Assembly: GCF_011682055.1 (NCBI RefSeq) | Contig: NZ_JAAQOM010000016.1 | Span: 110,237 to 174,236, forward strand | Reading direction: 5' to 3' | Length of the DNA: 64,000 bases | From: Telluria antibiotica | Lineage (GTDB): Bacteria; Pseudomonadota; Gammaproteobacteria; Burkholderiales; Burkholderiaceae_D | Translations under genes and position numbers: made by a program | In this document: positions 8,832-18,691 of the stretch, piece after piece | Layout of the letters: each line of letters starts with the position of its first letter | How positions within the stretch are numbered: the first letter of the stretch is position 1 | The notes under the pieces: generated by a model | Told to the model about the DNA's origin: nothing | The model's input: only the letters and a program-made list of their open reading frames with translations | Databases searched by the model: none

Positions 8832-9061
8832 TCGCCGGCGGATGGGCGCCTGCGCCACAGCCTGACAATGGCGAATCCGCACACGGAGGCGATGCCGAGC
8901 CCGATCAGGCCGAAGACGAGCGCGATCGACGAGAAATTCTCGGGCCCGGGTGAGGACAGGCCGCCTAGCCCGCTGACGGTGCCGGCGATGCCGCACACGC
9001 CAAAGCCCACGAGCACCACGCACAGGAAGGCCGTCAAGATACCGCGAGCGATGTTGTTCAT
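8828..9061 (-). CDS. Small two-helix membrane protein, first gene of the lipid-like operon
   Basis: A 77-residue protein with two predicted transmembrane helices (residues 7-28 and 44-66) joined by a Gly/Ser/Pro-rich loop, and a basic tail RLWRRRPSAGE. Start ATG 9061 is preceded by GGAGCTGCC, a reasonable ribosome site. Its stop overlaps the Lgt-like gene by four bases. It is the promoter-proximal gene of the four-gene unit 9061-5816. No family is recognised. A small partner or stabiliser of the Lgt-like protein is a plausible but unproven role. Confidence 0.7.
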   Translation of the reverse strand: MNNIARGILTAFLCVVLVGFGVCGIAGTVSGLGGLSSPGPENFSSIALVFGLIGLGIASVCGFAIVRLWRRRPSAGE

Positions 9062-9106
9062 GGCAGCTCCAAAAAAATTGCCGCCATTACATCACATTCC
9101 GCGGGC

Positions 9107-9763
9107 TCAGGCTACGCCGTATTGCTGGCGATACGCGGCCACGGCGTCCTTGTACCGGGCCAGCTCGGGATTGGATTCCAGGTAGCCGAACAAATCGGCC
9201 AGGCTGGCGATCGAGATCACGGGAATGCCATAGGTCTGGCTGACTTCCTGCACCGCGGACAGCGGCGACAGCACGCCATCCTTGCCGCCCCGTTCCATGC
9301 GGTCGAGCGCGATCAGCACGGCGGCCGGTTCGGCGCCGGCGGCGCGGATCATCGCGACGGATTCGCGCACGGACGTCCCGGCCGAGATCACGTCGTCGAT
9401 GATGACGACCTTGCCCGCCAGCTTGGCGCCGACGATGGTGCCGCCCTCGCCATGGTCCTTGGCTTCCTTGCGGTTGTAGGCGAACGACGTGTTGCGGCCT
9501 TTCGCCGCCAGCGCCACGGCCGTCGCGGAGGCCAGGGTAATGCCCTTGTAGGCGGGGCCGAACAGCATGTCGAATTCGAGGCCGGAATCGAGCAGGGTCT
9601 GCGCGTAGAAGTCGGCCAGCTTGCCGAGCGTCGCGCCGTCGTGGAACAGGCCCGCATTGAAGAAGTACGGCGACTGGCGGCCGGCCTTGGTGATGAACTG
9701 GCCGAACTTCAAGACTTCGGCTTCGACTGAAAACGCAATGAACTGTTGGCGCAGATTGTCCAC
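9107..9763 (-). CDS. pyrE: Orotate phosphoribosyltransferase
   Basis: PyrE joins orotate to PRPP to make orotidine monophosphate in de novo pyrimidine synthesis. The 218 residues from GTG 9763 match the usual length and start (VDNLRQQFIAFSVEAEVLKF). GAGGG lies 7 bases upstream of that GTG. The motifs present are KAGRQSPYFFNAGLF, AYKGITLASATAVAL and the PRPP loop VVIIDDVISAGTS. There is no stop codon between this gene and the MEDS-PAS frame upstream, so a longer fusion product is possible from the same frame (see 9107-11050). An internal start giving free PyrE is the simplest reading, since the enzyme is essential in minimal conditions. Confidence 0.9.
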   Translation of the reverse strand: MDNLRQQFIAFSVEAEVLKFGQFITKAGRQSPYFFNAGLFHDGATLGKLADFYAQTLLDSGLEFDMLFGPAYKGITLASATAVALAAKGRNTSFAYNRKEAKDHGEGGTIVGAKLAGKVVIIDDVISAGTSVRESVAMIRAAGAEPAAVLIALDRMERGGKDGVLSPLSAVQEVSQTYGIPVISIASLADLFGYLESNPELARYKDAVAAYRQQYGVA

Positions 9764-11050
9764 GACACGACCCTCGAACTGTGAAAACCGGTATTGTAAT
9801 CCGCCCTGCGCGCGCCCGCGCAGCCGGACGTCCACCAGCCGCGCGATGCGCCGCAGCCGGCGGTGCGCGCGTTCGGTGGCCCTGGCGTCCAGCGCGGTGC
9901 GCAGCGTGCGGCCCACCATCGCGAGGAATTCGTCCTCGGCGCGCCCGGCGGCCTCCAATGCCGTCACCAGTTCGACGTTGCGGGCATGGGCACGCGCGAT
10001 TTCCGTGAGATGGCGCACGTGCTCCGTGGCGTCGCGCGTGAAGCAGCGCGAGTAGCGCAGGCGGCCATCCTCGAAACAGGCGTTCGAGCGAATCACGACC
10101 TGCCGGATCCTGCCGTCCTTGCAGCGCAAGCGGGCCGGCTGGTCGTGCACCGGCTCGCCCGCGGCCAGCCGTGCCAGCATGCCATCGACGACGGCCGGGT
10201 CGGCGTGGAAGCGGGCCACGTGGTGCCCGACATATTCTTCCCATCGGTAGCCGAGCATTTGCAGCTCGGCCTTGTTGGCCCACAGGATCGTGCCGTCGGC
10301 GCCCATCTGGTGCACGCCGATGGCCGCGTTCTCGACGATGTCGGCGAACTCGCGCTCGCGCCTGAGCAGGTCCTTTTCCGCCTGGCGGCGGCGCGCCGCC
10401 TCGGCCTGCAGCGCGTGCACTTTCTGCTCCAGCCGGACGAGGCCGATGTCGACGGGCTCCCCGGACGGCAGCGGCGCGGCGGCGTCCGCGCACGCGTGGT
10501 CGTGCTCGGCGCACACCTGGCGGAACACGTGCGCCGCATTGGCCGACGGGAACAGGGCCCACGGGTAGGCACAGAACAGCGAGAAATCGAGCTTCTTCGC
10601 CAGTTCGTTCCACAGCCGCTCGAGGTGCAGCGCCGCGTCGTAGCGGCCGCGCGCGCACAGCAGCGCCACCATTTCGCCGAACGCATGCACGGGTGCGCCG
10701 CCCGCGCACGCTTCCGCGACGACGCGGCCGACGGCGTACTCGAAGCGCGCCCGGTCGGGCCAGCCGTCGACCATGAAGCGCGCCAGCATCGCTTCCGCAT
10801 CGAGCCACGTGACGTCCCACGACGGCGGCACGGCCCGCCCTTCCGCGCGCGCCAGCTCGTCCAGGCGCCGGCGCAGCGCATCGAGGTGCGCACCGGTGGC
10901 GATCACGATGCCCCGCCCCCGCGCGCGCAATGCGCGCTCGACGAAGGAGGCGACCTCGTCGAGCAACGTTTCGCTGTCATCGTAAAAACGGACGAAATGC
11001 CCCATCTTGCCGTGCTTACCGGACAACAAATCGTCAATCTTGATCAGCAC
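9107..11050 (-). CDS. MEDS-PAS sensor with degenerate HisKA, open in frame into PyrE
   Basis: A continuous 647-residue frame. Residues 10-190 form a MEDS domain (HFVRFYDDSETLLDEVASFV), the DcmR-type sensory module. Then come a short coiled coil and a PAS domain (EFADIVENAAIGVHQMGADG). After these is a HisKA remnant reading DEFLAMVGRTLRTAL, where the paralogue at 11261-13807 has GHELRNPL, so the phospho-accepting His is lost. No ATPase domain follows. Instead the frame passes without a stop into complete PyrE. GTG 11050, with AGGGA upstream, is preferred because the paralogue starts at the equivalent codon; an ATG at 11134 is also possible. It looks like a duplicated kinase gene that lost its 3' end against pyrE. 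Whether the fusion protein is made is unknown. Confidence 0.65.
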   Translation of the reverse strand: MLIKIDDLLSGKHGKMGHFVRFYDDSETLLDEVASFVERALRARGRGIVIATGAHLDALRRRLDELARAEGRAVPPSWDVTWLDAEAMLARFMVDGWPDRARFEYAVGRVVAEACAGGAPVHAFGEMVALLCARGRYDAALHLERLWNELAKKLDFSLFCAYPWALFPSANAAHVFRQVCAEHDHACADAAAPLPSGEPVDIGLVRLEQKVHALQAEAARRRQAEKDLLRREREFADIVENAAIGVHQMGADGTILWANKAELQMLGYRWEEYVGHHVARFHADPAVVDGMLARLAAGEPVHDQPARLRCKDGRIRQVVIRSNACFEDGRLRYSRCFTRDATEHVRHLTEIARAHARNVELVTALEAAGRAEDEFLAMVGRTLRTALDARATERAHRRLRRIARLVDVRLRGRAQGGLQYRFSQFEGRVVDNLRQQFIAFSVEAEVLKFGQFITKAGRQSPYFFNAGLFHDGATLGKLADFYAQTLLDSGLEFDMLFGPAYKGITLASATAVALAAKGRNTSFAYNRKEAKDHGEGGTIVGAKLAGKVVIIDDVISAGTSVRESVAMIRAAGAEPAAVLIALDRMERGGKDGVLSPLSAVQEVSQTYGIPVISIASLADLFGYLESNPELARYKDAVAAYRQQYGVA

Positions 11051-11260
11051 GTCGATCCCTGGTGGATGAAAGGAAGCGCATCGGAACGTTATCTGGCAAC
11101 ACGTTGACGACTCGCATAGCAATAAATGAAACATGTCATTTTAACTATCCGTGTGACAACATCGACGGAGGTCGAGGTGGGTTTGATGTGGATCAAATAG
11201 ACCACGCCGTGGCGATCGCGGACCGGTCGACGAACCGGTCCTCGGGCACGCAGCCGCCCC

Positions 11261-13807
<2,547 letters not shown>

Positions 13808-14007
13808 ACCAACTCCTTGCGCAGGTAGATGCGCCCGCGTATCGGGCACGACGCAGCAGCTTAACATGTTGTGCGTTTCAGTTAACATTTCGATGTATTC
13901 AAGCGAATCGCACTGTTAGCCGTAACATCAGGTACGGTCGTGTTGATGCAAGTCAAAACGCGCTACACTGTTGCCCTCATTTCGGCTCATTCCCTTTCGT
14001 TTCGATC

Positions 14008-14775
14008 ATGCCAAGAATCATTTCCGCCAACCTGAACGGCATCCGCTCCGCCCACAAGAAGGGTTTCTTCAACTGGATGGCCAACCAGGACGCCGATTTC
14101 ATCTGCGTCCAGGAGCTGAAGGCCCAGCAGGCCGACATGACGGAGGAATTCCTCGCGCCGCACGGCTACCACGGCCATTTCCACTATGCCGAGAAAAAGG
14201 GCTACTCGGGCACGGGCGTGTACAGCCGCACCAAGCCGGACACCGTCAAGACGGGCTTCGGCTGCACCGAATTCGACAACGAAGGCCGCTACACGCGCGC
14301 CGACGTGGGCGACCTGACCATCATTTCCGTGTACTGCCCGTCCGGCTCGTCGTCGCCGGAGCGCCAGGAAGCCAAGTTCCGCTTCATGGAAGTGTTCCTG
14401 CCCCACTTGCAGGAATTGCGGGCCGAGGGCCGCGAGATCGTCATCTGCGGCGACTGGAACATCGCGCACAAGGAAATCGACCTCAAGAACTGGAAGGGCA
14501 ACCAGAAGAATTCGGGCTTCCTGCCGGAGGAACGCGCGTGGATGACGCGCATCTTCGACGAGCTGGGTCTCGTCGACGTCCACCGCGGCATCGACCAGCG
14601 GCCGGAACAATACACGTGGTGGAGCAACCGCGGCCAGGCCTGGGCAAAGAACGTGGGGTGGCGCATCGACTATCACGTCGCCACGCCGGGCATCGCCGCC
14701 CGCGCGCACGCCGTCTCGATCTACAAGGACGAGCGCTTCTCCGATCACGCTCCGCTGATCATCGACTACGTCTAA
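14008..14775 (+). CDS. xth: Exodeoxyribonuclease III
   Basis: An AP endonuclease/3'-5' exonuclease of the ExoIII family, 255 residues, acting in base-excision repair. The metal-binding and catalytic motifs are visible: ISANLNGIRSA, the Glu in CVQELKAQ, YCPSGSSSPERQ, ICGDWNIAHKEIDL, the Trp loop QYTWWSN and the terminal SDHAPLIIDYV with the catalytic Asp-His. It starts at ATG 14008 and is divergent from the MEDS kinase. In many relatives xth lies close to pyrE, so the two MEDS genes may be an insertion between them (inference). A hairpin repeat begins right after the stop and may terminate transcription. Confidence 0.95.
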   Translation: MPRIISANLNGIRSAHKKGFFNWMANQDADFICVQELKAQQADMTEEFLAPHGYHGHFHYAEKKGYSGTGVYSRTKPDTVKTGFGCTEFDNEGRYTRADVGDLTIISVYCPSGSSSPERQEAKFRFMEVFLPHLQELRAEGREIVICGDWNIAHKEIDLKNWKGNQKNSGFLPEERAWMTRIFDELGLVDVHRGIDQRPEQYTWWSNRGQAWAKNVGWRIDYHVATPGIAARAHAVSIYKDERFSDHAPLIIDYV

Positions 14776-14854
14776 GTAGGGTGGGCACCCCGTGCCCACG
14801 CGTAACGTTTGCGTCATGCCGACGTTCGCGTGGGCACAGGGGTGCCCACCCTAC
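14776..14854. repeat. Long hairpin repeat between convergent genes (copy 1)
   Basis: GTAGGGTGGGCACC at the left is matched by GGTGCCCACCCTAC at the right. Inside are a second arm pair (GTGCCCACGCG and CGCGTGGGCAC) and an ACGTTTGCG loop region. The 79-bp element starts one base after the xth stop and ends 17 bp before the stop of the pseudouridine synthase gene. A near-identical copy lies at 23055-23132. It lacks a T tract, so it is more like a REP/small palindromic element than a classical terminator, though the stem could still stop RNA polymerase or stabilise 3' ends. Confidence 0.85.
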
Positions 14855-14871
14855 GGATAGGCGCAAATGCC

Positions 14872-15813
14872 TCAACGCACGGGCCAGTCGAGCTCGCGCG
14901 CGCTTTCGAAACTGCGCGCTTCGCCCGTGAGCGGATCGTCGAACGCGATCGAGCGCGCCAGCAATTGCAGCGGCGCGGAAAAATCGTCGCCCTTGCACGG
15001 CAGCGCGACGGGATAGAACGCATCGTTCAGGATCGGCACGCCCAGCGACGCCATGTGCAGGCGCAGCTGGTGCTTGCGGCCCGTGTGCGGATGCAGGCGG
15101 TAGCGCGCCACCTCGCCGCGCGTTTCCAGCAGCTCGACGAACGTCTCCGAATTCGGCTCGCCCTCCTCTTCCCGCATCACGAAGAACTTGTCGCCGTCGA
15201 CCATGCGGCTCTTGTACGTGAACGGGAAATCGCGCCCATGTAGCACGGGCGCCAGCGCCTCGTACACCTTGCGGATGCTGCGCTTCTGGAACATCGACTG
15301 GTACGTGCCGCGCGTGGCCAGGTTGTGCGAGAAGATGACGACGCCGGCCGTCTCGCGGTCGAGGCGGTGGATCGGCGTCAGGTGCGGCAGATCGAACTGC
15401 TGTTTCAGTCGCACGAGCAAGGTCTCGCGCAGGAAGCGTCCCGTCGGGATCATCGGCAGGAAGTGCGGCTTGTCGACGACGAGCAGGTGCTCGTCCTGGA
15501 AGATGACGCTCTCGGCAAACGGGATCGGCGTCTCGTGTTCCAGCTCGCGGTAGTACCAGATGCGCATGCCCTGGCGCACATGGCTGTCGGCCGACAGTGG
15601 CGTGCCCACGGCGTCGACGACGTCGCCGCGCGCGAGGCGCTCGGCCCACGAGGGCCCGGCCACGTCGCCAAAGCGTTCCTCGAGAAAGGCCAGCATGCCG
15701 CCGGTGCGGGTCTCGGTGATCCACAGATAGCTGGGCGCCACGCCATCCTTCACCGGCAGCGGCACGACGGCGTTGGCCGCGGCCTGGTGGCCCTTCCTGA
15801 CGAAACGAACCAT
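14872..15813 (-). CDS. RluA-family RNA pseudouridine synthase
   Basis: A 313-residue enzyme that isomerises uridine to pseudouridine in rRNA or tRNA. It has the RluA-family signature PIHRLDRETAGVVIF with the catalytic Asp, plus DKPHFLPMIPTG and HPHTGRKHQLRLHMASLGVP. The first 90 residues contain a partial S4-like region (GGMLAFLEERFGDVAGPSWAERLARGD split over two strands). The exact RNA target cannot be read from the sequence. It is transcribed in the same direction as the M48 protease gene, with 10 bp between them. Confidence 0.9.
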   Translation of the reverse strand: MVRFVRKGHQAAANAVVPLPVKDGVAPSYLWITETRTGGMLAFLEERFGDVAGPSWAERLARGDVVDAVGTPLSADSHVRQGMRIWYYRELEHETPIPFAESVIFQDEHLLVVDKPHFLPMIPTGRFLRETLLVRLKQQFDLPHLTPIHRLDRETAGVVIFSHNLATRGTYQSMFQKRSIRKVYEALAPVLHGRDFPFTYKSRMVDGDKFFVMREEEGEPNSETFVELLETRGEVARYRLHPHTGRKHQLRLHMASLGVPILNDAFYPVALPCKGDDFSAPLQLLARSIAFDDPLTGEARSFESARELDWPVR

Positions 15814-15823
15814 CTGCCCTCGT

Positions 15824-16771
15824 TTAGCGCTGCGCCACGTTGCTGCGGTACGGCGGCAGCCGGTCGACGGTGGTGCCCTTGCTGCGCGCGTACAGCGGCA
15901 GCAGCACGTTCATGTGGCTCTCGATCTGCTCGATGCGTTCGCCGCCGCCCGGGTGCGTGGACAGCAGCTCGATCGGCGCGCCGCTCTGGTTCAACACGGC
16001 CATCTTGTTCCACAGGGCAATGCCGGCGCGGGGGTCGTAGCCGGAGCGGGCAGCGATGTCCAGGCCCACGAGGTCGGCCTCGCGTTCCTCGTCGCGCGAG
16101 AATTTCAGCACGAGGAGCTGGCCGGCCGCGTTCGTGGCGCCGCGCACGTCCACGCCGAGCCACGCGGACAGCGCTGCGCCGCCCAGCTGGCTGGCGAGGC
16201 CCGTGGCCGTCGCCTTGCTCTGGCGGTCGCGCCCATGCTCGCGCAGCGCGTGCGCGATCTCGTGGCCCATGACGGCCGCGATCTCGTCGTCCGTGAGGCG
16301 CAGCTTGTCGATGATCCCGGTGTAGAACGCGACGCGGCCACCCGGCATGCAGAACGCATTCACCTCGTCGGACCTGAGCAGGTTGACCTGCCATTTCCAC
16401 TGCTGCGCATCCGGGTTCCAGCGCACTGTGTTCGGGATGATGCGGCGCGCGATGGCGCGCAGGCGCCGCACCTGCGGATCGGACTCCGGCACGAGGGCGC
16501 CTTCCTGCCGGGCCTTGCTCATCAGCGCCAGGTATTGCTGGGCCGATTGCTCGTTGACGACCTGCTCGGGCGCGGCGATGTCGCGCCATACGCTGCCGAT
16601 CCGGTTGCGGTTGAGCGGCTTGACGGCGATGCCGTCCTGCACGACCTGGTCCTGGTTCGGACGGTCGTCCTGGGCGCGCGCGGCGTGCGTCGGGGCACAG
16701 ACGGACGCGCACAGCGCCAGCACGGCGGCCGCCCGGCGGGTACGCGCCCGGGTCTTGAAGATTGGGTTCAT
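15824..16771 (-). CDS. Secreted M48-family zinc metallopeptidase
   Basis: A 315-residue protein starting at ATG 16771, with AGGAGA upstream. Residues 1-32 form a Sec signal peptide ending near AARAQDD. The peptidase M48 core has the zinc-binding MGHEIAHALREHG motif, the third ligand in FSRDEEREADLVGLDIAARS, and a C-terminal LSTHPGGGERIEQIESHM region shared with BepA/LoiP-type periplasmic proteases. These help with outer-membrane protein quality control or cell-wall homeostasis. It lies just upstream of the pseudouridine synthase gene. Which exact paralogue it is (LoiP-like or other) is uncertain. Confidence 0.88.
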   Translation of the reverse strand: MNPIFKTRARTRRAAAVLALCASVCAPTHAARAQDDRPNQDQVVQDGIAVKPLNRNRIGSVWRDIAAPEQVVNEQSAQQYLALMSKARQEGALVPESDPQVRRLRAIARRIIPNTVRWNPDAQQWKWQVNLLRSDEVNAFCMPGGRVAFYTGIIDKLRLTDDEIAAVMGHEIAHALREHGRDRQSKATATGLASQLGGAALSAWLGVDVRGATNAAGQLLVLKFSRDEEREADLVGLDIAARSGYDPRAGIALWNKMAVLNQSGAPIELLSTHPGGGERIEQIESHMNVLLPLYARSKGTTVDRLPPYRSNVAQR

Positions 16772-16891
16772 GGTTTTCTCCTGCAGAGTTCTAACGACAT
16801 CATGCCCGCAGCGGACGCGTACGTACAACACGTTACGCGAGCGTATGATGACGTGCGCGGCCCGTGCGTGCAAGCGCGGGCCGCCGGACGG

Positions 16892-17512
16892 TCAGGCCTG
16901 GCCGACGAGATCGCGCTTGCGCAGGCGGAACACGGCGAGGCTGCCGCGCAGGTTCGGCAGGAACGACACGGGCTTGCCTTCGGCCAGCGCCACGTATTCC
17001 AGCACTTCCAGCCCGCATTTCTCGGCCAGCTCCTTGAAGTCGTAGATCGTCGCGTAGCGCAGGTTCGGCGTGTCGAACCATTGGTACGGCAACGAGCGCG
17101 ACACGGGCATGCGGCCCTTCAGCAGCGCGGCGCGGTGCGGCCAGTAGGCGAAGTTCGGGAACGACACGATCGCCTCCTTGCCGACGCGGACGATGTCGCG
17201 CAGGCGCGCCTCCACGTGCTGCATCATCTGCAGCGACGACAGGCACAGGACCATGTCGAACGCGTCGTCGGCGAACAGGTCGAGACCCTGCTCCATGTCG
17301 TGCTGGATCACGCTGATGCCGCGCTGCGTGCTTTCCAGGACCTTGTCGTCGGCGATCTCCACACCATAGCCCGTGCAGTGCTTGGCCTTTTCCAGGTAGC
17401 GCAGCATGGCGCCATCGCCGCAGCCGACGTCCAGCACGTGCGCGCGCTCGTTCACCCAGTGCGCGATGAATGCCAGGTCGGGACGGAGGGTGCTCAGGTC
17501 TTCGAATTTCAT
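16892..17512 (-). CDS. metW: Methionine biosynthesis protein MetW
   Basis: A 206-residue class I methyltransferase-like protein. The SAM-binding motif VLDVGCGDGAMLRYL appears at residues 30-44. The family-specific block LPYQWFDTPNLRYATIYDF follows around residue 140. MetW is almost always encoded after metX in proteobacteria and supports its activity in the first committed step of methionine synthesis. Here the metX stop and the metW start overlap by four bases (ATGA at 17512-17509), which supports translational coupling. No independent promoter is apparent. Confidence 0.93.
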   Translation of the reverse strand: MKFEDLSTLRPDLAFIAHWVNERAHVLDVGCGDGAMLRYLEKAKHCTGYGVEIADDKVLESTQRGISVIQHDMEQGLDLFADDAFDMVLCLSSLQMMQHVEARLRDIVRVGKEAIVSFPNFAYWPHRAALLKGRMPVSRSLPYQWFDTPNLRYATIYDFKELAEKCGLEVLEYVALAEGKPVSFLPNLRGSLAVFRLRKRDLVGQA

Positions 17513-18657
17513 GCGGCCTCCTTCTGCTCGCCCGCGATGCGCTCGAAGTAGGCACGCACGATGTTCATGTAGCGCGCGTCCTCGAGCAGGAAGGCGTCGT
17601 GGCCGTGCGGCGCGTCGATCTCGGCATACGTGACCTTGCGGCGGTTGGCCAGCAGGGCCTCGACGATTTCGCGGCTGCGCTCCGGCGAGAAGCGCCAGTC
17701 GGTCGAGAACGACGCGACGAGGTATTGGGCGCGCGTGTTTTCCAGCGCCTTCGCCAGGTTGCCGCCGTGCTCGCGCGCCGGGTCGAAATAGTCGAGCGCC
17801 TTCGTGATCAGGAGATACGTGTTGGCGTCGAAGTATTCGGAGAACTTGTCGCCCTGGTAGCGCAGGTACGACTCGATCTCGAAGTCGATGCCGAAGTCGA
17901 ACTTGTACTCGTTGTTCTCGGCCGCGTTGCGCAGCTTGCGTCCGAATTTCTCGGCCATGTCGTCGTTCGACAGGTACGTGATGTGGCCGACCATGCGCGC
18001 CACCTTCAGGCCGTTCTTCGGCACGACGCCGTGTTCGTAGAAGTCGCCGCGGCGGTAGTCCGGATCGGTGAGGATCGCCTGGCGCGCCACGTCGTTGAAC
18101 GCGATGTTCTGCGCCGAGAGCTTGGGCGTCGACGCGATCACGATGCAGTGGCGCAGGCGCTCAGGGAACATGATGCTCCATGCGAGGGCCTGCATGCCGC
18201 CCAGCGAGCCGCCCATCACGGCCGCGAAGCGTTCGATGCCGAGACGGTCCGCGAGGAGCGCCTGCGCCGCCACCCAATCCTCCACCGTCACGACGGGGAA
18301 TGCGGCGCCGTACGGCTTGCCGGTGGCCGGGTTCGTGTGCATGGGGCCCGTGGAACCGAAGCAGGAACCGAGGTTGTTGACGCCGATGACGAAGAAGCGG
18401 TCCGTGTCGACAGGCTTGCCCGGGCCGACCATATTGTCCCACCAGCCGGCGCTCTTCGGCTGGTCGGCGTAATGGCCCGCCACGTGGTGCGACGCGTTCA
18501 GCGCGTGGCAGATCAGCACCGCGTTCGACTTGTCGGCGTTCAGCGTGCCGTACGTTTCATACATCAGCGTGTAATCGCCGAGGGCCGCGCCGCTGCGCAG
18601 GCGTAAAGGTTCGGCGAAGTGCATCGCCTGGGGGGAGACTATTCCGATCGATCCCAT
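17509..18657 (-). CDS. metX: Homoserine O-acyltransferase MetX
   Basis: A 382-residue alpha/beta hydrolase that acylates homoserine for methionine synthesis. It shows CHALNASHHVAG, the nucleophile elbow AVMGGSLGGMQALAW, and the late Asp and His of the catalytic triad in SFSTDWRFSPERSREIV and DAPHGHDAFLLED. MetX proteins paired with MetW in proteobacteria often use succinyl-CoA rather than acetyl-CoA. I do not call the acyl donor from sequence alone. The gene lies 34 bp after ptsI on the same strand and overlaps metW, so it may be read from the upstream gshB-pts unit. Confidence 0.93.
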   Translation of the reverse strand: MGSIGIVSPQAMHFAEPLRLRSGAALGDYTLMYETYGTLNADKSNAVLICHALNASHHVAGHYADQPKSAGWWDNMVGPGKPVDTDRFFVIGVNNLGSCFGSTGPMHTNPATGKPYGAAFPVVTVEDWVAAQALLADRLGIERFAAVMGGSLGGMQALAWSIMFPERLRHCIVIASTPKLSAQNIAFNDVARQAILTDPDYRRGDFYEHGVVPKNGLKVARMVGHITYLSNDDMAEKFGRKLRNAAENNEYKFDFGIDFEIESYLRYQGDKFSEYFDANTYLLITKALDYFDPAREHGGNLAKALENTRAQYLVASFSTDWRFSPERSREIVEALLANRRKVTYAEIDAPHGHDAFLLEDARYMNIVRAYFERIAGEQKEAA

Positions 18658-18691
18658 GAAGACTCGTTATATTGTTTGTTGCGTGCGATGA

